Source: DSXF01 sp964387495 (GTDB lineage Bacteria > Chloroflexota > Anaerolineae > Anaerolineales > Villigracilaceae). From it: a stretch of DNA of 64,000 nucleotides. The notes beneath the pieces are model-generated. The model made no database searches, was not told where the DNA came from, and was given only the letters and a program-made list of their open reading frames with translations. The first letter of the stretch is position 1; each line of letters begins with the position of its first letter. The DNA lies in the NCBI GenBank assembly GCA_964387495.1, contig CAYLXB010000001.1:78310-142309 (forward strand), written 5' to 3'. Both the position numbers and the translations under genes were made by a program. This document shows, one piece after another, positions 16,325-28,699 of this stretch.

Positions 16325-17521
16325 TCACTTCTCTTCGGACGCGTTCAACCTCCAGGCGGCCAGAGCAAAGAATAACACGGCATAACCAGCCAGGGCTGCA
16401 GCCGGAAGCAGCACCGATTCGAAACCCAGGCCGCGCACGCAAATATTTTTGAAGCCGTCCATACCCCAGGCAATTGGAGATAGGTGACCGATGGTCTGAA
16501 AGGTATCACCTGTGAATTCCAGCGGCATCCAGGCGCCTCCCAGTCCGGCAAAGACGAACATGGGGATAAGCGAAAAACTGATGGCCTGTTCTTCACTGCG
16601 TGCCACAATTCCGATCAGCAAGCCCAGTGCAGCAATACACAAGGCTGCGCAGAACGCCACCAGGAATGTCGCAGCAGGTAAGCGCAGGTAGGCCACATGC
16701 AAAGCATACTGACCAAAGGTGATCAACATTGTAAATTGAGCAAAGATTAAAATAAATATGGCCAGGTAATGGCCAAACAGGACATGGGTGCGACGCGTGG
16801 CAGTGGTCAACAAGCGCTGAAAGGTGCGTGACTTGCGCTCGGTGACAATGATCTGCGCGGCAGTTAATAATCCGGCGATGGCAAACTGCAGCATCATCCC
16901 GGGCGAAGTATGAGAAAGTGCCATCTGCTGGTCGCTGGCCTTCTGGATGGCTGTGCTGGTTGTTTCCCTGACCGCAATGGGAGAATCTTCCCAGGCAGAC
17001 AGGCCTTGCTTGAAGATGTATTTATAAGGCATCCGATCCGGGTCAATGCGGTCCATGATAGCCGCCGTGCTGGCTGCGCCGTCCAGGCGGCTTGCGGCAG
17101 TCAAGATCTCTGCCTCAACAGTGGTCCAAGTTGTCGTTCCGCTGTTGCCAATCAATGTGAGGCGGGTAGTTTTATCCTGCGTAACAGCCCGGCCATATCC
17201 TTCCGGGACAATGAGAACGGCGGCCAGTTCTTCGTCAGCCACTAATTGTTCCATGTCTGCAAGGGAACTCAAGGAATTTTCTTCGAGGTGGATAACATCC
17301 GAGCCAGCAAGCTGGTCATGCAAGGCGCGGCTGACCCAACTATCATCCTGATCAATGTAACCGATGGATAAGCGTGAATCAGATCCGTTGGCAAACCCGC
17401 CGGAGGCATAACCGAACAGAAATGTGAACGCAATCGGCATGAGAAGCAGGAACATGAAGGTTTTAAAATCACGCGTTAGCTGTAGAAGGTCTTTCAGGGC
17501 AATGTCGAGGATTCGGATCAT
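16325..17521 (-). CDS. ABC-2 type transporter permease (second permease of three-gene exporter)
   Basis: 398 residues. One membrane helix (about 20-40, FMFLLLMPIAFTFLFGYASGG) is followed by an extracytoplasmic domain to about residue 195 and then five helices. LIVPEGYGRAV-like and TERKSRTFQRLLTTATRR motifs fit ABC-2 permeases. It is the last gene of the unit ATPase, permease, permease. The start at 17521 follows the previous stop by 11 bases and has GGAG upstream; the open frame runs further 5' but overlaps the preceding permease gene. Two distinct permeases suggest a heterodimeric channel. Substrate unknown. Confidence 0.88.
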   Translation of the reverse strand: MIRILDIALKDLLQLTRDFKTFMFLLLMPIAFTFLFGYASGGFANGSDSRLSIGYIDQDDSWVSRALHDQLAGSDVIHLEENSLSSLADMEQLVADEELAAVLIVPEGYGRAVTQDKTTRLTLIGNSGTTTWTTVEAEILTAASRLDGAASTAAIMDRIDPDRMPYKYIFKQGLSAWEDSPIAVRETTSTAIQKASDQQMALSHTSPGMMLQFAIAGLLTAAQIIVTERKSRTFQRLLTTATRRTHVLFGHYLAIFILIFAQFTMLITFGQYALHVAYLRLPAATFLVAFCAALCIAALGLLIGIVARSEEQAISFSLIPMFVFAGLGGAWMPLEFTGDTFQTIGHLSPIAWGMDGFKNICVRGLGFESVLLPAAALAGYAVLFFALAAWRLNASEEK

Positions 17522-17532
17522 AGCCGGGGCTC

Positions 17533-18837
17533 CTACGCGTAACGCTTGTTGAAGCGCCACACACCAATGACGAAGAATATCACGCTCCACGCCAGAATCA
17601 CCAGTGTGTTGACCAACACACTGGTAAACGGTTGGCCATTCATGGCCTGCATCAGGCCGCGGATCGCCCACCCCTGCGGGACAAGAAGTGAGACGGTTTC
17701 GCTCATGCGCCGTGTTATGGCTGAATTCATCGAAAAGACGCTGATCAAACCAAGCATGCCGGTCACGGTCAGCACACCTCCAAAGATGACACCGCCCTGT
17801 TTGGTGGTCTTGAGGAAAGAATTGACAAAAATTCCAAAGCAAGAGGCGCTGAGGATAATTCCCAGGGCCATCACAATAACAGACGGCAGGTCTCCCCACT
17901 TGACTTTAAATATCAACTGCGCGGCTACCAGCAATACGATCACCTGCACACATACTGTAATAAATACCGAGATAAGTTTCCCGCTTAAGATGGTCGCCTG
18001 CGAGGTGGGAGTAGTGAAAAGGCGCGGCAGGGTGCGTTCTTCCTCTTCCTTGAGGATGCTCTCGGCGGCGGACGTACCGGTATAAAAGGCATAGAAAATC
18101 ATCATCCCGCCCATGATGGGGCTGATGATGCTGACCAACAGGTCTTCACTCTCCTGGGCTGTGTCCTGTGGCACACCGGAGGGAGCGCGTGTGATAAGCA
18201 GTTCCCCTTCCACATCTTCGCTAAGCGCCAGGGAAGTATCCAGATACTGCTCCACAACCTGACCGGCCATTTGGTACTGGTCCTGGTCTGCCTCATCAAG
18301 CAGGATATTAACAGCAATCTTAACTCCAGCCATCCCATCCGTGAACCGGTTGAGGAAAGCACGCATGATGGCCGGGCCCATGGTCAACGTCGGATCTTGG
18401 TAAAACTCGATAAAAGCCTCGCCATCCTGGTCCGCAAACTGGTGTGAGAAATCTGCCGGGATGATCAAAGCCACCTGAGCAGTCTGGTTATCCACCGCCG
18501 CACGCGCAGAAACAGCATCTGGCGCAAATGAAAGCTCAATCAAATCAGCCAATTCGTCGCTTTGCAAGATATTGACGATCAGGTCACCCATGGTCTTTGC
18601 ATTCTCTGCATCGGGAATATCCTTGGGCTTGAAGCGGAACTTGGGTCCGCCTTCATCTAGATTGGCAATGATCACTTTCGTCTTTGGCAGAGTGAACCCG
18701 CCGTTTTTAGCAACGTTGCCAAACATGAAGTAGAACATGCCTGTCACCAGCAACGGAATGACAAACATGAAGATGACCGCAAAAATGCTGCGGAATGAGC
18801 GAAGCATATCCTTGAGGGCAATGTCAAGGGCTTTCAT
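17533..18837 (-). CDS. ABC-2 type transporter permease (first permease)
   Basis: 434 residues with the same layout as its downstream neighbour: one helix near 18-38, a long external loop to about 245, then five helices ending SVIFFVIGVWRFNKRYA. Conserved stretches include VALIIPADFSHQF in the loop and LKEEEERTLPRLFTTPTS just before the second half, the usual cytoplasmic coupling site for the ATPase. It begins 8 bases after the ATPase gene, so they form one operon. The pairing resembles YbhF/YbhS/YbhR-type exporters, known in other bacteria for drugs or cations. Confidence 0.9.
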   Translation of the reverse strand: MKALDIALKDMLRSFRSIFAVIFMFVIPLLVTGMFYFMFGNVAKNGGFTLPKTKVIIANLDEGGPKFRFKPKDIPDAENAKTMGDLIVNILQSDELADLIELSFAPDAVSARAAVDNQTAQVALIIPADFSHQFADQDGEAFIEFYQDPTLTMGPAIMRAFLNRFTDGMAGVKIAVNILLDEADQDQYQMAGQVVEQYLDTSLALSEDVEGELLITRAPSGVPQDTAQESEDLLVSIISPIMGGMMIFYAFYTGTSAAESILKEEEERTLPRLFTTPTSQATILSGKLISVFITVCVQVIVLLVAAQLIFKVKWGDLPSVIVMALGIILSASCFGIFVNSFLKTTKQGGVIFGGVLTVTGMLGLISVFSMNSAITRRMSETVSLLVPQGWAIRGLMQAMNGQPFTSVLVNTLVILAWSVIFFVIGVWRFNKRYA

Positions 18838-18845
18838 CGAACCTC

Positions 18846-19790
18846 CTAATCACGCAGAGCGCGGCCGGTCAGGTGCAGGAACACCGCTTCCAGGTTCGGC
18901 TCCTGGATATCCACCGAAGTGATGCGCGCCGAAAGGCGCGTGGCAACCTCGAACAGGCGCGGCAAGACCAGGTTGCTGTCTTCCACCAGCACGCTGATAC
19001 GCTCATCGCCTGCCGTGACGTGCTCCACCCCATCCACGCATCGCCAGGCTTCCATCACATCCACCGCGTTTGCATTCAGAGTCAGGTCGATGCGTGTCTG
19101 TTGACCGACAAGTTTGACTAATTCCTCATGGGTGCCGCAGGCAATCATCTGGCCGTGATCCATGATGGCGACATGGTCAGAGAGTTCCTGGGCTTCTTCC
19201 ATGTAATGGGTGGTATAGAGCACAGTCATGCCCTGGTCTTTCAGCGCCACCACGCTGTCGAGAATGCTGCGCCGTGACTGGGGATCAATGCCCACTGTAG
19301 GTTCGTCCATATATATGACCTTAGGTTTGTGCAACAGTGCCACGCCAATATTAACGCGCCGCTTCATTCCGCCCGAATACTTGCCAACACGCTGGCCGGC
19401 GCGCTCACGCAACCCGATCACATCCAGCACCTCGTTCACACGCAACCGGAGACCTGAACCGCGCAGCCCGTACATTTTGCCCCAAAAGGTCAGGTTCTCA
19501 CGCGCGGTCAGGTCTTCATATAACGCCAGGTCCTGCGGGACTACGCCCAGAACAGACTTGACCCCCATGGGGTCAGTGAGGATGGAACACCCCATCACGC
19601 GAGCATCGCCGCCGTTCGGGCGCAGCAGGCAGCTGAGCATGGAAATGGTAGTCGTCTTGCCGGCACCGTTAGGGCCCAGCAGACTGAAGATCTCACCTTG
19701 CTCGACATTAAAACTGACACCCTGCACAGCCTTGATCTCCCCGAAAGATCTATGCAGGTCCATGACCTCAATGGCAAGGGATGTATTCAT
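18846..19790 (-). CDS. ABC transporter ATP-binding protein (exporter, DrrA type)
   Basis: 314 residues. Walker A GPNGAGKTTT, signature YSGGMKRR, Walker B VIYMDEPTVGID, and switch His in LYTTHYMEEAQEL are all intact. The C-terminal domain ends LEAVFLHLTGRALRD, the same type of tail as in the ATPase at 6774-7727; the two exporters are related but separate. The start is set at 19790 because AGGAGC lies 5 bases before it; the frame is open for 14 further codons without a ribosome site. It heads a three-gene operon with the two permeases. Confidence 0.93.
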   Translation of the reverse strand: MNTSLAIEVMDLHRSFGEIKAVQGVSFNVEQGEIFSLLGPNGAGKTTTISMLSCLLRPNGGDARVMGCSILTDPMGVKSVLGVVPQDLALYEDLTARENLTFWGKMYGLRGSGLRLRVNEVLDVIGLRERAGQRVGKYSGGMKRRVNIGVALLHKPKVIYMDEPTVGIDPQSRRSILDSVVALKDQGMTVLYTTHYMEEAQELSDHVAIMDHGQMIACGTHEELVKLVGQQTRIDLTLNANAVDVMEAWRCVDGVEHVTAGDERISVLVEDSNLVLPRLFEVATRLSARITSVDIQEPNLEAVFLHLTGRALRD

Positions 19791-19908
19791 ATAAGCTCCT
19801 GTCGCATGCGCAATGATTCTAGCCTGGCTCAATTGCCCTTTTTCATCACTTAATTACTACGAATGATCATGGATAAGGTTTCAAAATCCGAGCGGCATTC
19901 TGGTTTGC

Positions 19909-19927
19909 AATCTGCCCGCGGCAGATT
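19909..19927. promoter_or_regulatory. Perfect 19-bp palindrome, candidate operator
   Basis: AATCTGCC (19909-19916), CGC, GGCAGATT (19920-19927). It lies in the 375-base intergenic region between the divergent ABC exporter operon and the C45 hydrolase gene. The only other element I see in that gap is the MerR-type promoter at 20072-20102. Confidence 0.4.
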
Positions 19928-20071
19928 ATGAAGGCGACAGCCTCCATTATCACACAAAATTTTATCCTTGCACGCCATAACGATTAGAACCTTACAAAGA
20001 AAATCGCTTGACTTTGACGATGAAGCCGATTGAGATACCGCCCCTCATACCAAGGGCCGTGAATTCCAGTC

Positions 20072-20102
20072 TTGACTCTCCCCTTACCGGAGGGAGTAAG
20101 AT
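20072..20102 (+). promoter_or_regulatory. MerR-type promoter with 19-bp spacer and central dyad
   Basis: TTGACT (20072-20077) and TAAGAT (20097-20102) are 19 bases apart, longer than the optimal 17. The spacer carries the dyad ACTCTCCCC-N5-GGAGGGAGT (20075-20097; 7 of 9 pairs). An overlong spacer with a dyad between the boxes is the hallmark of promoters activated by MerR-family regulators. It reads into the C45 hydrolase gene 63 bases downstream. No MerR-family gene is in the window. Confidence 0.7.
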
Positions 20103-20165
20103 TACTGTCATTCGATCAGGTCAGAACCACTTCATATGTGAACAGCATAAGGAGATGAACCAATT

Positions 20166-21305
20166 ATGGAAGACCGTCCTACCACACGAAATGTTGTCTA
20201 TGTCCACAGCATCCTGGAAGGGAATGCTTATGAAGCCGGCAGACAGCAGGGAGAATGGATCAAGCAGTTCTCGGAATATGCCAGGTTCTTCACATCGCCC
20301 GACCCCGAACGTGGGCCGCTGACGCCCGCTCAGGCTGACGAAGCGCTAAAGTTCTTTGAAAAGCATTGCCCCGGACTGAACGAGGAGATTCAAGGTTTTG
20401 CAGATGCCTTGGATGTTACTCTGCAGCAGGTTGTGTATTATGCCCTGAGTTATGAGAGTCCGGGCCGGTGCAGCCAGTTCGTCGTCCTGCCCGGCGCATC
20501 TGCGGATGGCCACCTGCGCGTCGGCCGGAGTTACGAATTCTCGCATAAGATGACTGATCTGCGCCTGGCAACCACACGCCTCCGAGACCGCGCGGCACAC
20601 GTGGGGTTTTCGGAAGTAATCTTCGGACGCGATGACGGTCTCAACGAGCACGGCCTGTGCGTCTCCATGACCGGCGGGGCGCCGATGGCACCGGTCGAAC
20701 CAGGCGGCTGTATGTTCTGGGCGCTGATCCGCACTGTGTTAGACCGCTGCCACTCAGTGGAAGAGGCCATTACGCTGGCTCAGGATATCCCGGTTTCTTT
20801 CAACCTGCACCTGTTGCTGGCAGACCGTTCCGGACAGGCAGCCATTCTGGAGATCGCCAGTTCACACCGGGCTATCCGGCGCATCGGGCCGGACACCCCG
20901 GAACAGTTCATGTATTCGACCAACCATTTCACCTTGCCGGAAACGCTGCCCTACGACCTGGGTCGCATGCCCAACTCGCTGGTACGCGCCCGCACCATTC
21001 AAGCCCGCCTGCAGTCGGCTGCCCCGCATATCAGCCTGGAAACAATGCGCGGCATCCTGTCTGACCTCTACCCACAGGGATTGTGCTGCCACCACTACAC
21101 CGATTTCTTCGGCACGCTCTGGTCAGAAATCTTCGATGTCACTGCCGGGACCGTGGATGTCTGCTTTGGGCCGCCAACCCATAATGCCTGGCACGCCTTC
21201 GACCTGCACAACCCAGCTGGTATCAATGAATATCCGGTATGGCTTCCCGATGAGATCGCCAGCAAAGATATGTTCCGCAAACTGGCCCCGGGAGCCGAGG
21301 CATAA
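20166..21305 (+). CDS. C45 family (acyl-CoA:6-aminopenicillanate acyltransferase-like) Ntn hydrolase
   Basis: 379 residues. Family features are GNAYEAGRQQGEWIK near the N-terminus, then GRCSQFVVLPGASADGHLRVGRSYEF around 98-125. The Cys of GRCSQF is the probable autoprocessing nucleophile. FGRDDGLNEHGLCVSMTGG and FMYSTNHFTLPE follow. Members cut or transfer acyl groups on amides such as penicillin and lipopeptides; the true substrate here is unknown. AAGGAGAT lies 9 bases before the ATG. The promoter at 20072-20102 suggests induction by a MerR-type regulator. Confidence 0.82.
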   Translation: MEDRPTTRNVVYVHSILEGNAYEAGRQQGEWIKQFSEYARFFTSPDPERGPLTPAQADEALKFFEKHCPGLNEEIQGFADALDVTLQQVVYYALSYESPGRCSQFVVLPGASADGHLRVGRSYEFSHKMTDLRLATTRLRDRAAHVGFSEVIFGRDDGLNEHGLCVSMTGGAPMAPVEPGGCMFWALIRTVLDRCHSVEEAITLAQDIPVSFNLHLLLADRSGQAAILEIASSHRAIRRIGPDTPEQFMYSTNHFTLPETLPYDLGRMPNSLVRARTIQARLQSAAPHISLETMRGILSDLYPQGLCCHHYTDFFGTLWSEIFDVTAGTVDVCFGPPTHNAWHAFDLHNPAGINEYPVWLPDEIASKDMFRKLAPGAEA

Positions 21306-21316
21306 GAACCATAATA

Positions 21317-21375
21317 GGATGCGGCGCTCACCTGTATACGAGATGTAAGCAAAGGACACAGGGTACGCCGCATCC
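21317..21375. terminator. Bidirectional hairpin between C45 hydrolase and ABM genes
   Basis: GGATGCGGCG (21317-21326) pairs perfectly with CGCCGCATCC (21366-21375), with a second inner pairing of ACCTGT with ACAGGGT. It lies between convergent stop codons. Confidence 0.55.
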
Positions 21376-21378
21376 AAT

Positions 21379-21690
21379 TCACAGCCCAACCGCCATCAGC
21401 ACCTCATAGTGAGTGACGTACATCTCTCGCTCGAGCAGGTACTCATCATCCTCGGGGTAGTAACGCGCCAACTCATACTCTTCCCCTGCAAAGCGCTTGA
21501 TGGACTCAAGTGAATCCCAGAGCGTGGTCAGCAGGAAATGAGCCACATCCCCTTCAACGCGGAGGAAGACAAAGACACCCTGGTTGCCGGGCGTCTTTTG
21601 GTAATCGGACAGTCCGGTGCGCAACAGGTAAGCATGATAGGCTTCAGCCTTTCCAGCCGGGACACGTCCATGCCAGGTACGAGCAATCAC
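21379..21690 (-). CDS. Antibiotic biosynthesis monooxygenase (ABM) fold protein
   Basis: 103 residues with the dimeric alpha-beta ABM pattern: MIARTWHGRVPAGKAEAY at the start, FVFLRVEGDVAHFLLTTLWDSLESIKRFAG in the middle, and YYPEDDEYLLERE near the end. Small stand-alone ABM proteins include quinol monooxygenases and haem-degrading enzymes, but many have no known activity. No haem ligand can be assigned. It faces the C45 gene across a shared hairpin. Confidence 0.85.
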   Translation of the reverse strand: MIARTWHGRVPAGKAEAYHAYLLRTGLSDYQKTPGNQGVFVFLRVEGDVAHFLLTTLWDSLESIKRFAGEEYELARYYPEDDEYLLEREMYVTHYEVLMAVGL

Positions 21691-21719
21691 TTTGGACTCC
21701 TTCCGAAAACGAACTTAGA

Positions 21720-21755
21720 CAAACTTAAACTCCCCGCCTCTTCAGGGTCGGGGAG
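21720..21755 (-). terminator. Terminator of the tRNA-Gly/tRNA-Ile2 transcript
   Basis: CTCCCCG (21730-21736) and CGGGGAG (21749-21755) form a 7-bp stem; on the minus strand it is followed by TTTAAGTTTG. Confidence 0.65.
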
Positions 21756-21812
21756 TCATTACAACAAGAACTCGGCATACTCTCCATAAAAAGTGCTAAA
21801 AATTTTCAACTG

Positions 21813-21885
21813 TGGGCCCAGCAGGATTCGAACCTGCGACCAAGCGATTATGAGTCGCCTGCTCTCACCACTGAGCTATGGGCCC
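21813..21885 (-). tRNA. tRNA-Ile2 (anticodon CAU, expected lysidine-modified)
   Basis: 73 bases with a full cloverleaf and no encoded CCA. The acceptor GGGCCCA pairs with TGGGCCC; the anticodon loop is CTCATAA within the stem GGCGA/TCGCT; the T arm has TTCGAAT. The anticodon CAU would normally read Met. However, the anticodon arm and the following GGTCGC match the well-known tRNA-Ile2 of Escherichia coli (ileX) almost base for base, so TilS would convert C34 to lysidine and it would read AUA. It is cotranscribed behind tRNA-Gly. Confidence 0.88.
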
Positions 21886-21949
21886 TTAAACGCCAAGTGC
21901 CAAGTGTCTCAGTGCCACGTGACACCAATACACCTGACACCGCAACCAG

Positions 21950-22021
21950 AGCGGGCGACGGGATTCGGACCCGCGAATATCAGCTTGGAAGGCTGATGCC
22001 TTACCACTTGGCGACGCCCGC
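21950..22021 (-). tRNA. tRNA-Gly (anticodon UCC)
   Basis: 72 bases with a full cloverleaf. The acceptor GCGGGCG pairs with CGCCCGC, the discriminator is U as usual for tRNA-Gly, and the anticodon loop is CTTCCAA (UCC, reads GGA). No CCA is encoded. The T loop reads TCCGAAT, so position 55, nearly always U (pseudouridine), is C here. It is the first gene of a two-tRNA transcript. Confidence 0.93.
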
Positions 22022-22033
22022 AAGTGTGGACAG

Positions 22034-22062
22034 ATTTTACCGTGAGGCAGGCGGGAGGTCAA
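22034..22062 (-). promoter_or_regulatory. Promoter of the tRNA operon
   Basis: TTGACC (22057-22062) and TAAAAT (22034-22039) are 17 bases apart on the minus strand; the mature tRNA-Gly 5' end is 12 bases downstream. Confidence 0.7.
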
Positions 22063-22130
22063 GCGTGATGAATCCATTCTCGCCCTTACCACGGTTCCTG
22101 ATCCGGCAAACCAGGGGTGTTCTGAATTTG

Positions 22131-22161
22131 AAAATCGGGGGCGGCTTTGCCGCCGCCCCCG
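22131..22161 (-). terminator. Terminator of rpoC
   Basis: CGGGGGCGGC (22136-22145) and GCCGCCCCCG (22152-22161) form a perfect 10-bp GC stem with a 6-base loop. On the minus strand the stem is followed by ATTTTC. Confidence 0.75.
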
Positions 22162-22179
22162 AGGGAACTCTTCATTTCA

Positions 22180-26421
<4,242 letters not shown>

Positions 26422-26583
26422 AGCATCCTCTCCTTGTCTTACATAAACTAGCGGATCGCTCTGCGAACGCGTCCCTGAATACAAGTTCGCACTAGAGACA
26501 CACAAAGACAAACACTATGAGACTTTTCACCTCAAGTGCTCGTCAAAGACCGCTTTATCTATTATATCATCCAACGTCCAGCC

Positions 26584-26612
26584 ATTTTATCGGTTTTGAC
26601 ACTCCCCGTCAA
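26584..26612 (-). promoter_or_regulatory. Candidate promoter of rpoC
   Basis: TTGACG (26607-26612) and TAAAAT (26584-26589) are 17 bases apart on the minus strand, about 160 bases before the GTG start. A separate TATAAT lies at 26561-26566 without a good -35 box. Confidence 0.5.
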
Positions 26613-26697
26613 GGGGGCAATTTTCGTTTTTCAAACTTAAGCCCGAGCCTCAGGTCAACTGCCACTCCCTGCTAATTAGCCTCAACCATTCGATCGG

Positions 26698-27384
26698 CTA
26701 CTCAAATTTCAGCAAACGCAAAATGTCTTCCAGCGCGGCCTGGAACAATTCTTGCATGACGGTCTCGTCGGCGCGGTACTGGCCGCCAAAAGACCCATCA
26801 CCATAAACCTGGCGCGTGGTCTCGGCATCCATCACAGCACTGGGTACATATGGCGGTGCTTTCGCTTCATCTGGCAATTCGGCAACAATATTAAACGAAA
26901 AAGCCTCCAGCCAATTTGCATGAGTGGGCTTGATATTGTGTTTCACCGCCACAGACTCCACCGAATGAGACAGCCACCAGTCATACCAATGAACTCTCAA
27001 GCCTGGTAAACTTTGAATGATTTCATTGAGATAAACGCGAGTGGGTGAATTCCCACCATGTCCGTTGAGAAACAATAAGCGCCGGAACCCCTGACCGTGA
27101 GCCGAGCGGACAATATCATCCACCACCGAGAGCATTGTTTGAACGCGTAAACTGAAGGTGCCAGGGTAAGCCAGAAAATATGGGGAAATTCCAAAATTTA
27201 GGGGCGGGCAAACCAGCACACCAGTTTGCCGGGAGGCAGCATCGGCCAACGCAAGAGGAATTTTGACATCGGTCAGCAGACTCAAATAGCCATGTTGTTC
27301 ACATGCGCCCAACACCAAAATCAGACGATCATCCTGTTTGAGATATTCATCCACGTCCATCCAGTTCAAATCTTCCAGCCGCAT
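26698..27384 (-). CDS. Creatininase family protein
   Basis: 228 residues from the ATG at 27384, which has GGAGGT 6 bases upstream; the open frame is longer but that part has no ribosome site. The family pattern is clear: LILVLGACEQHGYLSLLTDVKIPLA, where EQHG and TD hold metal ligands, then NFGISPYFLAYPGTFSLR and LLFLNGHGGNSP. Members are metal-dependent amidohydrolases such as creatininase, formamide hydrolases and the MftE peptidase of mycofactocin maturation. No mycofactocin genes are near, so the substrate is open. A TATAAT box (27406-27411, minus strand) fits the start. The gene is divergent from the glycosyltransferase gene. Confidence 0.87.
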   Translation of the reverse strand: MRLEDLNWMDVDEYLKQDDRLILVLGACEQHGYLSLLTDVKIPLALADAASRQTGVLVCPPLNFGISPYFLAYPGTFSLRVQTMLSVVDDIVRSAHGQGFRRLLFLNGHGGNSPTRVYLNEIIQSLPGLRVHWYDWWLSHSVESVAVKHNIKPTHANWLEAFSFNIVAELPDEAKAPPYVPSAVMDAETTRQVYGDGSFGGQYRADETVMQELFQAALEDILRLLKFE

Positions 27385-27449
27385 GGTATACCTCCATATT
27401 TTCCTATTATAATTCAACGACCAGTACAACGTTGAAAGGTTATCCATCT

Positions 27450-28631
27450 TTGACTCAACCGCACTTCCGAATTTTAATGGTGGCTGCCTGCCCGTTTCCC
27501 TACCCACGAGGCACACCGGTGCGTATCCTGCGTATGGCAGAAACAATGGCAGGCCTGGGCCACGAAGTGCACGTGGCTACCTACCATCTGGGTCAGAAAG
27601 ACCCGTTGTTGTCATTCCAGACCCACCGCATTGCCAATGTCAAGTTTTACGACAAAGTCACACCTGGTCCAACTTACCTGAAAGTCATGGTGATTGACTT
27701 CCTTCTGGCACTCAAGATCCTTGGATTACTGCGACGCTACAAATTCGATATCATCCATGCACATCATTATGAAGGACTTCTTGCCACCCTGCCTGCCCGG
27801 GTACTAACGCGCATTCCTGTTGTCTTCGACTCACACACGCTACTGGAAGGCGAATTGCCATTCTATGATCTGCACTTGGGGCGCAATCTCAAGCGCAATG
27901 TCGGCCTGTGGCTGGACAGAAATATGCCGCGTCTGGCGCACCATGTGATTGCAGTCTCCGAAAGTATCTGTAAATGGTATATCGAACAGGCCAAATTACC
28001 ACCTCAAAAACTTTCACTCATTCCCAATGGGGTGGAAGTTGAACATTTCTCTCGCGCACAAGGCGATGGAGGGCATGCGGGTATCATTTTAGGCTTTTCT
28101 GGCAACTCCGCTGAATACCAGGGAGTGGAACACATGCTACGCGCTCTTCACCAACTCAGCCTGCGGAATGACAACCTTTCCTTACGCCTATATTCGTCAG
28201 ATGATTTCAGTGCTTATGATGTGCTGATTGAAAAGTTGGGAATCCGCCACCTGATAGAGATCATTCCAACTGATTTCGTGAGCCTTCCTGAACACCTTGC
28301 CGAGGCGGATATTCTCCTGAATCCTCGATGGGGAGGTGATGGATATCCCCTTAAACTTTTAAACTACATGGCAGCAGGTAAGGCAATTGTGAGTTTTAGA
28401 GGCACAGCCCACGATCTGAAGCACATGGAGACCGGCTGGGTAGTGGAAAAACCCGACCCGGTAGAGTTTGCCAATGGCATTCAATACTTGATTGAGCATC
28501 CCGAGCTGCGCCAAAAACTTGGACAGAACGCTCGCAAGTATGTCGAAACACACTTCACCTGGCGCTCGCGCGGTCAAACGTTGACCAATCTGTATGCCAA
28601 TATCCTGGGCCCAAAAAACACGGCTGTTTAG
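27450..28631 (+). CDS. Glycosyltransferase family 4 protein (GT-B fold)
   Basis: About 393 residues. The N-terminal Rossmann half begins RILMVAACPFPYPRGTPVRILRMAETM; the C-terminal half has SLIPNGVEVEHFSR, FSGNSAEYQGVEHMLRAL and the nucleotide-sugar site ADILLNPRWGGDGYPLKLLNYMAAGKAIV. It transfers a sugar from a nucleotide donor at the cytoplasmic membrane face; acceptor unknown. No ATG precedes the first strand, so a TTG start is needed: 27450 with AAAGG ten bases upstream, or 27432. It is divergent from the creatininase gene and 68 bases before the NACHT gene. Confidence 0.85.
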   Translation: MTQPHFRILMVAACPFPYPRGTPVRILRMAETMAGLGHEVHVATYHLGQKDPLLSFQTHRIANVKFYDKVTPGPTYLKVMVIDFLLALKILGLLRRYKFDIIHAHHYEGLLATLPARVLTRIPVVFDSHTLLEGELPFYDLHLGRNLKRNVGLWLDRNMPRLAHHVIAVSESICKWYIEQAKLPPQKLSLIPNGVEVEHFSRAQGDGGHAGIILGFSGNSAEYQGVEHMLRALHQLSLRNDNLSLRLYSSDDFSAYDVLIEKLGIRHLIEIIPTDFVSLPEHLAEADILLNPRWGGDGYPLKLLNYMAAGKAIVSFRGTAHDLKHMETGWVVEKPDPVEFANGIQYLIEHPELRQKLGQNARKYVETHFTWRSRGQTLTNLYANILGPKNTAV

Positions 28632-28699
28632 CCTGACAAAACTGCACGATCCCTGCGGCGTACTTTGCTGTATACTGATAGTTTGGATAGGGAGTCTGC

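Noticed and set aside
21813..21885. Reading of the CAU tRNA as tRNA-Met
   Set aside because: The anticodon arm and variable region match tRNA-Ile2 far better than initiator or elongator tRNA-Met, so lysidine-modified Ile2 is preferred.
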